DNA of 64,000 nt from Humidesulfovibrio sp. (GCF_031082295.1 NZ_JAVHLD010000006.1:62001-126000); one strand, 5' to 3'; positions 42,956 through 52,311 are shown, counted from the first letter of the stretch. Notes: generated by a model from the sequence alone, not told the origin. Numbers and translations: made by a program.

Positions 42956-43675
42956 CTAGTCGGCGATGCAGCGCAAATAGCCCTCGGGTGCGGCGCTGAC
43001 CACCAACCGGTCCTCGATGTCGCGGTCGACCTCAAAGCGCTTGTTGGTTTTCAGGAATTCCCGCACGGCGGTTTTGGGGTTGTTTCCCTTGCCCCAGGGG
43101 CGGTCCGGGAAGGCGTCTTCCGGGCAGTCCTCTATGGCGGTGTCGAAGACAAGCAGATAGGACCCCTTCTTCACCAGGGGCGAGTAGAGTTCCAGCTCGC
43201 GCAGGACATGCTCGTGGGTGTGGTTGGAGTCCAGCACCACGATGACGCGCTCCGCGTCCTTGGCCTGTGCATACACGGCGTCTGCGGTTGCTTGGTCGAT
43301 GGACGAACCCTGGATGAGGCTGATTCTGTGGGCCAGCTTGTGCGCTTCGATTGCAGCCCGGTTGTGTGGGCGGATATCGATATCCACGCCAAGCACTCGC
43401 CCATGACCGATGAGCTCCAGCATGGAGGCCGAGAGGACGAGCGAACCGCCGTGCGCCACACCGGTTTCGACCACGAGGTCGGGCCGCACGCGCCAGAGGA
43501 TCTCCTGCCAAGCCATGACGTCCTGCGGGTGCTGGATGACTGGGATGCCAAGCCAGGTGAATCCGTAGGTGTAGCGATAGGGCCGGGTGGCATCCTTCCA
43601 GCGGCGGGTCAGGTCGGTAAGCGTGGAATCCTCGGCCATGCGGCGGGCCAACTCACGCTGGGTGCTGTCGTTCAT
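42956..43675 (-). CDS. Cephalosporin-hydroxylase-family (CmcI-like) protein, probable sugar O-methyltransferase
   Basis: A 239-aa SAM-binding-fold protein. IIxR-like block LVVETGVAHGGSLVLSASM is the CmcI-type motif I, with GVDIDIRPHN and VIVVLDSNHTHEHV following. Despite the name, several members are sugar O-methyltransferases, such as rhamnosyl ones. Its place among sugar genes supports that role. It is 28 nt from the ACP gene and 13 nt from the SIS gene, in the same run. Confidence 0.85.
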   Translation of the reverse strand: MNDSTQRELARRMAEDSTLTDLTRRWKDATRPYRYTYGFTWLGIPVIQHPQDVMAWQEILWRVRPDLVVETGVAHGGSLVLSASMLELIGHGRVLGVDIDIRPHNRAAIEAHKLAHRISLIQGSSIDQATADAVYAQAKDAERVIVVLDSNHTHEHVLRELELYSPLVKKGSYLLVFDTAIEDCPEDAFPDRPWGKGNNPKTAVREFLKTNKRFEVDRDIEDRLVVSAAPEGYLRCIAD

Positions 43676-43703
43676 CTGTGTTCCTGCGGTTTGCGGCGTC
43701 GGC

Positions 43704-43958
43704 CTAGCCGAGCTTCCCGGTGATGTAGGTAGCCAGCGGACCGAACACGCTGGCGTGTCCCTTAAGGTCCTCCTCGGGGATGTTCACCCCGAACTCCTCT
43801 TCGATTCGGAAGAGCGCGCTGATAAGATCCAGGGAGTCCATCCCCAGGTCTTTGGTCAAAACGGCAGTCTCCAACTGCTCCTGGGGGTAGTCTTTGGCCT
43901 TGCGGCAGGACTCGCACAGGATGGCGAAGAGTTTCTCGGATACTTCTGATCTGGTCAT
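43704..43958 (-). CDS. Acyl carrier protein
   Basis: An 84-aa acidic protein with the 4'-phosphopantetheine attachment serine in KDLGMDSLDLISALFRIEEEFG. ATG 43958 overlaps the stop of the KAS III gene (ATGA, 4 bp), so the two are translationally coupled. It is a dedicated ACP inside a polysaccharide operon rather than the housekeeping AcpP, which sits with fabD/fabG elsewhere in typical genomes. Confidence 0.92.
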   Translation of the reverse strand: MTRSEVSEKLFAILCESCRKAKDYPQEQLETAVLTKDLGMDSLDLISALFRIEEEFGVNIPEEDLKGHASVFGPLATYITGKLG

Positions 43959-44926
43959 GTGTTCTCCGTGGCGAAGAGGATGGTGCTGCACCAGGAAAGG
44001 CCAACGCCGAACCCGGTGATGACGACGCTTGCAGGACGTGAGGCAAGCGGTAGGACGCGGCGCATGAGGGCCATGGGAATGGACGAGGACACGGTGTTGC
44101 CCACGTCCTCGATGTCGACGACCAGTCGGCCTTCAGGCACGCCGAGTCGGCGGGCGAGCATTTCCAGCATGTAGCTGCTGGCCTGGTGCGGTACGCAAAG
44201 GCTAACGTTGTCCATGGTCAATTCATTGGCAGCAAGGCAGCGTGCCACACTTGGCGGAATCTCCTGCATCATGAAATTGAAGATGCTCCGACCATCCATG
44301 AACAGCAGGCCGTCGCCGTCCTTGCGCGTGCCGCTGCCCCGCGCGATGAGCGCGTCTGAGCGGCTGCCGTCGGTGCCGAACACAAAACGACCTGCCACGA
44401 AGATGGGGCTATCTGTGAGCAGGGTGGCGCAGGCTCCGTCACCGAAGAGCGGGGCCGTACTGCGGTCCGCCGGGTCGATGATTTTACCGTAGGCCTCGGT
44501 GGTGATGAGGAGTCCGCACGTGAGGCCGTGAGTCTGCATGAAGGCCGTGGCCGTGGCCAAGCCATAGACAAAGCCGGAGCAGCCCAGGCCGATGTCCAGT
44601 GCTGCCACACTGGTAGGCAGGCCGAGAGCGTGCTGGACCAGGGCCGAGACCTGGGGGAGGCAGTAGTCCGGGGTTTGGGTGACCACTGCCAGGAATTGTA
44701 CCTCCGCCGGATCAAGCCCGCTTTGCTCCAGCACGGCGCGTCCTGCGGCTGCGGCCATGTGGCTTACGTGCTCGTCTGCGGCGGCGCGGTGGCGGGAGCG
44801 AATCCCGAGTTTCTGGTCCAGAAAATCAGGGTCGAACCCATGCTGGGCCACAAGCTCATGGTTCTCCAGGTTGGCCTGGGGCAGATACGCGGCGATGGCG
44901 CGAATGCCGATCTTCGTTGGACTCAC
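43955..44926 (-). CDS. 3-oxoacyl-ACP synthase III (FabH-like)
   Basis: A 323-aa thiolase-fold condensing enzyme with catalytic Cys in DIGLGCSGFVYG, His in CVPHQASS and Asn in DIEDVGNTVSSSIP, so all three catalytic residues are present. It is coupled to the ACP gene. It probably makes a short acyl-ACP for N- or O-acylation of an amino sugar, with the GNAT protein upstream as a possible acyltransferase. This grouping is inferred from order. Confidence 0.92.
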   Translation of the reverse strand: MSPTKIGIRAIAAYLPQANLENHELVAQHGFDPDFLDQKLGIRSRHRAAADEHVSHMAAAAGRAVLEQSGLDPAEVQFLAVVTQTPDYCLPQVSALVQHALGLPTSVAALDIGLGCSGFVYGLATATAFMQTHGLTCGLLITTEAYGKIIDPADRSTAPLFGDGACATLLTDSPIFVAGRFVFGTDGSRSDALIARGSGTRKDGDGLLFMDGRSIFNFMMQEIPPSVARCLAANELTMDNVSLCVPHQASSYMLEMLARRLGVPEGRLVVDIEDVGNTVSSSIPMALMRRVLPLASRPASVVITGFGVGLSWCSTILFATENT

Positions 44927-44948
44927 GAGATATCCTTCACTCCGGCCT

Positions 44949-45671
44949 CTAAGCTAGGCGGACCTTTTTCATATGTCGGACGTTGGCCCGGCGAATGGCT
45001 GTATCCACGGCGTCCACGACGGACTCCTTTGGAAGGTCGCGCATGAGCGCGAGCAGGGCCTTTTTGCCGGGCCAGTAGGCCCCGTTACGCAGAGCCTTGA
45101 TGCGCTGGTATTCCTCCACTAGGCAGGAGGTGCTGACGGTGTCGGAACGCTTCTGTCCCTTGCGGAACGCACCCCTGTGAATCCCCTCAGGCAGGAAGCC
45201 GAACAGAACCTGGTAGCGCTGCCAGGCCTCCAACTCCACGCACTGCTCACCCCAGACGCGCTCCAGGCCAAGGGTGTCAAAGGCGTGCTGGACCATGAGC
45301 GCCTTGGTTTCCAGCCCCTCGAAGACAGCATTGCCAGAACGTTCGCGCGACCCCATGATGAGCCCGAAGTGGGCCTGCCGGGTGATGAAGTCGATGTCCT
45401 TCAGGTGCGCCACGCCGATCACTCCCGCGCCGCCCTTGGGCAGCACCAGGAGCACCAGGGCGTTTTGGCCAGGCTGGCGCAGGTTGGCCAGTTTTTCCCG
45501 CTGCTGAGCGCGCGAGTTGGGGAACAGACCCATGTTCACCAAGTGACGTGTCACATCAGGATCGTTAAACCATGCATGCCAGCCGTCAGCCTCCACGGCC
45601 CGCTCATCAGGTGCGATGAGATCCACGGTTTCCCCGGCCAGGAATACGTCGCGCGCGCCGTCTGTGCTCAT
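44949..45671 (-). CDS. GNAT acetyltransferase (RimJ/RimL-like)
   Basis: A 240-aa protein with the GNAT core: AHFGLIMGSRERSGNAVFEGLETKALMVQHAF is the RimL-type acetyl-CoA-binding region. The opening GETVDLIAPDERAVEADGWHAWFNDP is typical of sugar-modifying members such as those acting on UDP- or CMP-linked amino sugars. Its start overlaps the stop of the upstream gene by 4 bp. It could acylate an amino sugar made by one of the two DegT enzymes, possibly with ACP-borne acyl groups. Confidence 0.87.
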   Translation of the reverse strand: MSTDGARDVFLAGETVDLIAPDERAVEADGWHAWFNDPDVTRHLVNMGLFPNSRAQQREKLANLRQPGQNALVLLVLPKGGAGVIGVAHLKDIDFITRQAHFGLIMGSRERSGNAVFEGLETKALMVQHAFDTLGLERVWGEQCVELEAWQRYQVLFGFLPEGIHRGAFRKGQKRSDTVSTSCLVEEYQRIKALRNGAYWPGKKALLALMRDLPKESVVDAVDTAIRRANVRHMKKVRLA

Positions 45672-46324
45672 GGTGCCTCCTGCTGCAAAAAGTTGAAGCA
45701 GATGACGGCTGGCGGGCCGTCTTGTCCCGGCCAGGTGACCTGGCTCAGGGTGTAGTCCACACCACCGATGCGGCGTAAGCTGCGGTTGCGGAACAGCAGC
45801 AGCGGCCTGTCGCCCTCACCGCACGGCGACGTGAGGGGGCAGCGTTCCAGGTACACTAGGCGGATTTCCGGCGTTAAAAGCCCCTGGCTGGCCAGAGTGG
45901 CCTGATGCAGGGCCTTGTTGGCCTCAACAACGCCGTTGATGAAACCGTACGCCGAGAGCCCCGGCACAAGTTCGGCCTCCCCGGAAAAATCCGCGCCAGG
46001 ATACACCGCAGTCACCGGCGGCGGTGGCGCATCGATTCGCCCGGTTACAAATGGGCCGTTGGCCAGGAAACGAGCCTGTTGCGGCTGCCCCTGCGAATCC
46101 AGAAAGTCCAGCGTGGCAGAAGCGCTACCTTCCTCATCCGGTCCCAGAAGCCAACATCCTTGCCGGGTCACCGGACGCTGCATCTTGAACGACGCGACGA
46201 ACGTCGGCACCAAGTCCGGCTTGGCCTGGGCTATTGCCCGGAGGAACACTTCCAGCAGCTCCGCGCCCCGGATATGGCTGCGCGAGCCGAGAAAATTCAG
46301 GGGGAGCATCGGAAGTGCTGTCAT
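45668..46324 (-). CDS. Protein of unknown function in the KAS III/ACP block
   Basis: A protein of about 218 aa without a motif I recognise. It begins MTALPMLPLNFLGSRSHIRG and ends FNFLQQEAP; there is no signal peptide or membrane segment. The length and the position directly before GNAT, KAS III and ACP could suit a hot-dog-fold or acyl-handling enzyme, but I cannot show that. ATG 46324 is preferred over TTG 46357; neither has a strong ribosome-binding site. Confidence 0.7.
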   Translation of the reverse strand: MTALPMLPLNFLGSRSHIRGAELLEVFLRAIAQAKPDLVPTFVASFKMQRPVTRQGCWLLGPDEEGSASATLDFLDSQGQPQQARFLANGPFVTGRIDAPPPPVTAVYPGADFSGEAELVPGLSAYGFINGVVEANKALHQATLASQGLLTPEIRLVYLERCPLTSPCGEGDRPLLLFRNRSLRRIGGVDYTLSQVTWPGQDGPPAVICFNFLQQEAP

Positions 46325-46385
46325 GTAAGCCAGGCTGGTTTGAACGTTTCGAGGCAATTGTCACTAGCATAGGCGGCATTGGAGA

Positions 46386-47429
46386 TCAAGCCGGGTCAGG
46401 TGGGTGCTCGCGCATGTGCGCGGCCAGGCGGTCCAGCTCCTGGCGTTCCTCCGGACCGAGGGTGGGCGGGTGATCAAGGTGCGCGGCCAGGCGTGCAGCG
46501 CGCTCGGCGTCGGTCTGGTCTTGCTGCTGCCGCCTTATTCCGGGCGAAAGGGCCAAGGCCATGCGCCGGGCGTACTTGGGCAGCTTGCGCCAGAAGGGCT
46601 TGCGTTGCCTGGCCGGGCATTCACGCTCCAGGTATAGAGCCAGGGCGGCATCCACCGCTCCACGGGCCTCTGGCGCCGGGAGTCCGGTCCTTTTTGCCAG
46701 GTGTTCGGACACATGGGCGACGAAGCGCTCCAGGCGCTGCGGCCCGTCCGGCAGCATTGGCAGTTTTTCAATGCTGTCGCGGGAACGCTTTTGAACGCTC
46801 GGAACGTCCTCGCGCAGCACGTATGTAACAGGCAAAACCGCGCGCTTGCCGTTAATGGCAGTGACCATTGCCGAAAGCAGTTCGCGGCAGGCGTAGAAGG
46901 CCAAGCCGTCCAGGGCGGGGTCGAAGACCGGTTGCCACGCCTCCAAGCGCTGCACGCTGTAGTAAGTGGGGCTGTAGGTCGTGAATAATTCCAGGAGCCG
47001 TTCGGCTGGAAGATCGGCCTCGACGCGCGTTTGGAAATCGCGCTCGTAGGAGGCATCGAGCAGGAGTTCATCTCCCCGGCGCACTGCCTGGAACTGGCGC
47101 CCGTGGGCCGTGGCGTAGTCCGGGTTGGCATCCAGGAATGCCGCGCACGCCAAAAGCCCCGAGTGCGACAGGAGCATGTCGTCGGCGGCAAAGGCCACAT
47201 AGGGGGTGTGCACGTGCTCCAAGGCCTGACGCACCTTGCGGGCGTAGACTGTGGCCGGGGTGTGCAGATAGACTGTATGGGCGGGGGCGGCCTGCGGGGG
47301 CAAGGGGCTGGGAGTTGAGTCGGCCACCACCAGCGGCAGGGCGAAGTCGGCGTAATGGGCCAAGGCGCGGCAGAGCAGCGTGGGCCTGCCGTGAGAGGGG
47401 ATGAGTATGGTTACGTTTGGCTGGGACAT
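46386..47429 (-). CDS. Glycosyltransferase, GT-A type
   Basis: A 347-aa protein that opens NVTILIPSHGRPTLLCRAL, the GT2-type nucleotide-binding strand, with AAxDD-type motif FAADDMLLS as the metal-binding acidic site. The C-terminal 110 residues are helical, charged, and rich in Arg and Glu. It is probably the first gene of the long minus-strand run and is divergent from the membrane-protein gene at 47595. The 62-nt gap to the next gene is the largest at this end of the run. The sugar donor is unknown. Confidence 0.85.
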   Translation of the reverse strand: MSQPNVTILIPSHGRPTLLCRALAHYADFALPLVVADSTPSPLPPQAAPAHTVYLHTPATVYARKVRQALEHVHTPYVAFAADDMLLSHSGLLACAAFLDANPDYATAHGRQFQAVRRGDELLLDASYERDFQTRVEADLPAERLLELFTTYSPTYYSVQRLEAWQPVFDPALDGLAFYACRELLSAMVTAINGKRAVLPVTYVLREDVPSVQKRSRDSIEKLPMLPDGPQRLERFVAHVSEHLAKRTGLPAPEARGAVDAALALYLERECPARQRKPFWRKLPKYARRMALALSPGIRRQQQDQTDAERAARLAAHLDHPPTLGPEERQELDRLAAHMREHPPDPA

Positions 47430-47594
47430 GCGGGCATCGCTCCGGACGCCGCATAAGGCGACGTTCGCGCCCTGATACAGGCGGGCTGGCTAAATGGCAA
47501 GCCAGGCGCACGGCGGCTATTTGCCTTGGCTAAGGAATTTGGGTATTGGCACCAAATTTCACCCACCTGAACTCAGCGATTCGAAGGATGCCCC

Positions 47595-50186
47595 ATGAGC
47601 CATTTCGAAGCCTCCTGTCCGCGCCCAAATCCCCTGACAGAGCCACATCGCCCCGCCCTGCTCTTTCTGGCGCTGGCGCTCGTCTTGTGCGTGGATCAGA
47701 TCCTCGGGCCCTACGCCCTGGTGCGCTTCCACGATTGGTTTGACGACGGAGTCTTTAGCGAGCGCATGCTTGCGTTGGATTTTTTTCGTCATGGCCTTAC
47801 GGGCTGGCGACCCAGCCTGGGCGGCCTCCCGACCTTCGTTGGACAAAAGCCGCCCTATGACCCCCTGGCTCTGGCTTTTGCCCTCATCCCGCCCTGGCTG
47901 GTAGACGCGGCTCTGAACCTGGGCGTTCTTTTTTTGGCTGGCTGGGGCATGGAGGGGATGCTGCGGAAGTTCTTCGGCGTCTCACGGCGCATTGCCTGTT
48001 TCGGTGCTGTGCTTTTCCTGTTTTCCAGCATGATGCGCGTTCGTTGCCTGTTCGTGTTTGTCTTCCCGACGTTCTTCCTGCTGTCGCTTGACCTCTTCGA
48101 TGGCGGGCTCCGCCTGCCTCAGCGGTTGTTGAGGCTGGCTGGGCTTCTGGGCCTGACGCTTTTTTCCTTCCCGGTCATCACTTTGCCAGAGTTCTCCACG
48201 CTGCACTTCGTGTTGTTGCTGCTTTTCAGCCGCCGGGACCAGCTGGCTCGCCGCCTGGGCGGGGTGGTGCTGCTCTGGACGGCTTATGCCCTGATCTATT
48301 TGCCGCTATTCCAGCAGCTCCTTGACTATCTGCCGAACATTAACCGAGTCTATGCGGAGAAGGTCTACGATGGATTGCTGCCAGCCCTCAAGTCAATAGG
48401 CCTGGCGTTAAAGGATCAGCCCAATGACTCCATCGGCCTGGGCCTGCTGCTGCTCGGCCTGCCCGTGGCCGCGCGCTCCCGACAGGCTCGTCGAGGGCTG
48501 TTCATAGCACTGATTTTTCATGGAATTTACCTCTTCGCGCTGTCGCCTTTCAGCTCCATGTTCCACGGCACGTTCCTGGAAAAGGTTGACCTCTATAATT
48601 TCCGTCAGGTCGTTTCTTTCAGCTTCCCTCTTTTCGTGGCCCTGGCTCTGGAGCACATGCGCTCCGAGGGCCGGATGCCCCCGCTTTGGATGGTCCTGTT
48701 GGCCTTTGGGATTACCCTGCCCTGGGCCGGTGCGGACACGGGCTTGCGCACAGCATTCATGATGGCCGCGGGGCTTGGAACTCTGGCACTGTGCCTGGGA
48801 GGAGGCTTCCCGCGCCGGAAGAGCACGATGGCCGTAGCCATGGCCATTTCGATGACGGGCTTGGTTGGTGCGGGCATGATGACCATGGCACAACTCCTGG
48901 TGGACTACAGCCATGTGCCGTACGTGCGTGCCTTCGGGAACGTGCCTGAGCTTTCTGCTCTCGCCACCGGGCAGAGCGCTCCCTCCCGCGTTGGCTGCCT
49001 GGACCTGGCGCCTGCCGTGGCAATGAGCAACGGACTTGTAACCGTTGGCGAAAAGAAGGTTCTGTTTAACAAGGATTATAAACGCTATGTGCTGGCTGTG
49101 AACCAGCCGCAGTGGGCAAATAATCCGCAGGAGCGATTCCAGCAGGAGGCCCGACACATTGAACTCTATCTCTCGCGGCCCAGGGATTCCATGACCGTTC
49201 GGCGCGACGTGGTCACCAACGCTGGCCGCCCCCTGGCCGCCACGGAATGGAACATGCCGCTGCTACTCGCAATGAACGTCACGCACCTTATCTCCAGCAA
49301 ACCAGTGGCCGGACTTGAGGCGTATGGCCCGCCGCCGCAGGTCGTTGTCGGCGGCGGGCTGCCGGATTTTGTTCCAGAGGCATTCCGAGGCGGAGCGCTG
49401 GAGCGGTTCTACTCCTTGCCTCTGTGGATTTACCACCTCGACGGAGCCTTGCCGCGCGCCTATTTCACCTCCGAGGCGGTAGTGCTGGACTCCCAGGACG
49501 CAGTCGAGCACGCTCTGTTGGCGCAGGATATGGATGGCCTGCGCCGTCGAGCGTTTTTTGCCGCCGCAGACGTTCCCGGCGCCAACCTTTTCAGTCCTCC
49601 CTCCAGCCTGAACGGCGGTGAAGCCAAAGTGCTCGCCAGCACGCCGGACGAACTGGTGGTGCAGGTGCGAGCTGAGAACGCAGGGCATCTGCTTGTAAGC
49701 AACTGCTGGGACAAGGGCTGGTTCGCTCGCGTTGATGGGGCCGCAACGCCCGTGCTGCGGGCAAACATGGCCTTCCAGGCCGTGGCAATACCTGGTCCGG
49801 GCGAGCACCGCGTGGAACTGGCCTACCGTAATCCCATGGTGGGTTGGATGCATCTTGCGAGCTTGACCGGGCTTCTGCTCATGCTTGGGCTGGCGCTCTC
49901 GCCGCGTCTGGCCGCGTCCCAGCACCAGCTCAAGACCGACAGTCCGCCTGCTTCCGCTGTTGCTGAACAACCCGCTCCAGCCCGAGTAGCCCTCCTGTCC
50001 GGCGGCGTCCTGGTGACCCTGTGGTCAGTGGTCTTTTTCCTGTCGCGTGTGCTCCGGGAACCTATTGCCAGCCACCGTCCCATGACCTACGCCCTGCTGA
50101 AGGGCTTGGCTGTGGGCGTGCTGCTGTGCGTCTGGTGGCTGTGGGCGGCAAGGTCCTCGATTGACAGGGGCGGGTGCGACAACTAG
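47595..50186 (+). CDS. Large polytopic membrane protein, paralog of 18617-21172
   Basis: An 863-aa protein with about 12-14 hydrophobic segments and a soluble region (about 450-720). It shares many blocks with the 851-aa protein on the other edge of the island (FVGQKPPYDP, LFSFPVITLPEF, NVTHLISSKPVAGLEAY, ANMAFQAV). Identity between the two by eye is moderate, so the duplication is not recent. It resembles YfhO-type membrane glycosyltransferases in layout. An AAGGA site precedes ATG 47595. It leads a plus-strand run with the aminotransferase and cytidylyltransferase genes. Confidence 0.83.
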   Translation: MSHFEASCPRPNPLTEPHRPALLFLALALVLCVDQILGPYALVRFHDWFDDGVFSERMLALDFFRHGLTGWRPSLGGLPTFVGQKPPYDPLALAFALIPPWLVDAALNLGVLFLAGWGMEGMLRKFFGVSRRIACFGAVLFLFSSMMRVRCLFVFVFPTFFLLSLDLFDGGLRLPQRLLRLAGLLGLTLFSFPVITLPEFSTLHFVLLLLFSRRDQLARRLGGVVLLWTAYALIYLPLFQQLLDYLPNINRVYAEKVYDGLLPALKSIGLALKDQPNDSIGLGLLLLGLPVAARSRQARRGLFIALIFHGIYLFALSPFSSMFHGTFLEKVDLYNFRQVVSFSFPLFVALALEHMRSEGRMPPLWMVLLAFGITLPWAGADTGLRTAFMMAAGLGTLALCLGGGFPRRKSTMAVAMAISMTGLVGAGMMTMAQLLVDYSHVPYVRAFGNVPELSALATGQSAPSRVGCLDLAPAVAMSNGLVTVGEKKVLFNKDYKRYVLAVNQPQWANNPQERFQQEARHIELYLSRPRDSMTVRRDVVTNAGRPLAATEWNMPLLLAMNVTHLISSKPVAGLEAYGPPPQVVVGGGLPDFVPEAFRGGALERFYSLPLWIYHLDGALPRAYFTSEAVVLDSQDAVEHALLAQDMDGLRRRAFFAAADVPGANLFSPPSSLNGGEAKVLASTPDELVVQVRAENAGHLLVSNCWDKGWFARVDGAATPVLRANMAFQAVAIPGPGEHRVELAYRNPMVGWMHLASLTGLLLMLGLALSPRLAASQHQLKTDSPPASAVAEQPAPARVALLSGGVLVTLWSVVFFLSRVLREPIASHRPMTYALLKGLAVGVLLCVWWLWAARSSIDRGGCDN

Positions 50187-50221
50187 GTTATACGCGCTTG
50201 ACGCAGGGAGGAACTCCGCTC

Positions 50222-51373
50222 ATGAGCGCCGATAAGAGCGAACGCATTTATGTCTCCGGACCTTCGGTGACAGACCTTGAGATACAATACGTGGCCGAGG
50301 CCGCCCGCACCGCCTGGTTCGACAAGGCCGGGGTGTTCAACTCCCGTTTTGAGAAGGCCTTTGCCGACTACGTGGGCGTGCCCTTTGCCGCCAGCCTGCC
50401 CTCCTGCACGTCCGGGCTGCATCTGTCCCTGGCGGCCCTCGGCGTGGGCCCTGGTGATGAAGTCATCGTGCCGGACTTGACCTGGATCGCCTCTGCCGCC
50501 CCCATCAGCTACGTAGGTGCCACTCCGGTTTTCGCAGACGTGGACCCGGACACATGGTGTCTCAGCGCGGAATCCTTCGCCTCCTGCATCACGCCGCGCA
50601 CAAAAGCGGTTATCCCGGTCGACCTGTACGGTGGCCTGCCCGACTACGATGCCATCCTGGCGGTTGCAGAAGCTTTTGGGATTCCCGTCATCGAGGACGC
50701 CGCCGAGGCGCTGGGCAGCCAATGGCGGGGTCTCAAAGCCGGCAGCCTGGGGCGCACCGGAGTGTTCAGCTTCCACGGTTCCAAGACCATGACCACCGGC
50801 GAGGGCGGCATGCTCGTCACCGGGGACGAGAAGCTCTTTGCGCGCGTTCAATTTTTGCGGGACCATGGCCGCATTCCCGGCGATGTGTCCTTTGTCAATG
50901 CAGAGGTGGCCTTCAAGTACAAGATGAGCGCGCTCCAGGCGGCCTTCGGCCTGGGCCAGATCGAGCGCATTGAGGAGCTCATCGCCAAAAAACGCAAGAT
51001 CTTCTCCTGGTATTCGAAGCGACTGGGCGGCGTGCCGGGGCTTACGCTCAACGCCGAGCCCGAAGGTGTGCTCAATTCATACTGGATGGTCACCGTGGTC
51101 CTGGATGCGAGCCTGGGCCTGCCCAAGGCGGAGCTGATGCGCCTGTTCAAGGAGCGCAACATCGACACGCGGCCTTTCTTCAGCCCGCTCTCTTCCATCC
51201 CGGCCTATGCCGAGACGGAGCAGGGCCGCCTGGCAGCCAAGCGCAACACGGAGTCTTATGCACTCGCTCCTTGGGGTCTGAACCTGCCCTGCGGCCTGGA
51301 CATGACCGAAGCCAAGGCAGAGCGCGTCTGCACGACACTCTTTGACATTCTCCACGCCCGCACCGGGCGCTGA
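50222..51373 (+). CDS. DegT/DnrJ/EryC1-family sugar aminotransferase (perosamine-synthase-like)
   Basis: A 383-aa PLP enzyme. Blocks are SCTSGLHLSLAALGVGPGDEVIVP, EDAAEALGSQWRG, and FSFHGSKTMTTGEGGM with the PLP lysine. The pattern is that of C4 transaminases such as perosamine synthase or similar. ATG 50222 has GGAGG upstream and lies inside the longer ORF-track entry. It is 22 nt before the cytidylyltransferase gene, so it may aminate the CDP-4-keto-6-deoxysugar made by the dehydratase at 21462. That substrate link is inference. Confidence 0.9.
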   Translation: MSADKSERIYVSGPSVTDLEIQYVAEAARTAWFDKAGVFNSRFEKAFADYVGVPFAASLPSCTSGLHLSLAALGVGPGDEVIVPDLTWIASAAPISYVGATPVFADVDPDTWCLSAESFASCITPRTKAVIPVDLYGGLPDYDAILAVAEAFGIPVIEDAAEALGSQWRGLKAGSLGRTGVFSFHGSKTMTTGEGGMLVTGDEKLFARVQFLRDHGRIPGDVSFVNAEVAFKYKMSALQAAFGLGQIERIEELIAKKRKIFSWYSKRLGGVPGLTLNAEPEGVLNSYWMVTVVLDASLGLPKAELMRLFKERNIDTRPFFSPLSSIPAYAETEQGRLAAKRNTESYALAPWGLNLPCGLDMTEAKAERVCTTLFDILHARTGR

Positions 51374-51395
51374 TAGGAACCGGAAGGAGCAGCAC

Positions 51396-52175
51396 ATGGA
51401 AGTCGTCATCCTCTGCGGGGGCCTGGGCACCCGCCTGCGCGAAGAAACCGAGTTCCGCCCGAAGCCCATGGTCGGCATAGGCACTCGGCCCATTCTTTGG
51501 CACATCATGAAAACGTTTGCGTCCCAGGGGCATAGTAATTTTGTTTTGGCCCTCGGCTATAAGGGCGAAATGATCAAGGACTACTTCCTCAATTACGAGG
51601 CGATGAACAACGACATCACCATCGAGCTGGGCAAGCCGCTCAATGCCCAACTGCACTCCTGTCACGAAGAGTGTGGCTGGAAGATCACCCTCGCCGATAC
51701 CGGCCAGCAGGCGCTCAAGGGCGCGCGGCTCAAGAAACTGGAAAAGTACATCCAGGGAGACACCTTTCTTTTGACCTACGGCGACGGCGTGGCCAATGTG
51801 GATCTGGCCAAGCTTATCGCCTTCCACAAGTCTCATGGGAAGATGGTCACCATCACCGGCGTGAATCCGGCCTCGCGCTTCGGCGAGCTGAAGATCGAGG
51901 GCGACAACGTTACCTGTTTCCATGAGAAGCCAAAAGGCATGGGCGCCCGCATCATTAACGGCGGATACATGTGTCTAAACCGTGCCATCTTCGAGCGTCT
52001 GAGCGTGGACGATTCCTGCGACCTGGAGTACGGCCCGCTGGAACGCCTGGCCGAGGAGGGTGAGCTCATGGTCTACCGCCATCCAGGCTTCTGGGCCTGC
52101 ATGGATACCCTGCGCGACACCGAGTATCTGAACAAGCTCTGGGAAACAGGCCAGGCCGGTTGGAAGGTCTGGTAG
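51396..52175 (+). CDS. rfbF: Glucose-1-phosphate cytidylyltransferase
   Basis: The enzyme forms CDP-glucose from CTP and glucose-1-phosphate. The N-terminal VVILCGGLGTRLREETEFRPKPMV is the RfbF form of the nucleotidyltransferase motif. LLTYGDGVANVDL, EYGPLERLA and FWACMDTLRD are typical RfbF blocks. The 259-aa length matches the family. ATG 51396 has GGAAGGAG upstream, and the ORF-track start at 51342 lies inside the aminotransferase gene. It supplies the dehydratase at 21462, about 29 kb away. Confidence 0.94.
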   Translation: MEVVILCGGLGTRLREETEFRPKPMVGIGTRPILWHIMKTFASQGHSNFVLALGYKGEMIKDYFLNYEAMNNDITIELGKPLNAQLHSCHEECGWKITLADTGQQALKGARLKKLEKYIQGDTFLLTYGDGVANVDLAKLIAFHKSHGKMVTITGVNPASRFGELKIEGDNVTCFHEKPKGMGARIINGGYMCLNRAIFERLSVDDSCDLEYGPLERLAEEGELMVYRHPGFWACMDTLRDTEYLNKLWETGQAGWKVW

Positions 52176-52311
52176 CCCTGGCCTGAAGCTCCATCCCCGT
52201 AGCTCTATCGCAACAGGCTTCCCTCGTCCCTGGCGCCTTGCCAGGACCTGCCATGTGCGGGTATACGGGGCCGACCGTCGGCTTTGGCGGTCGGCTAACA
52301 GGGAGAATGAA

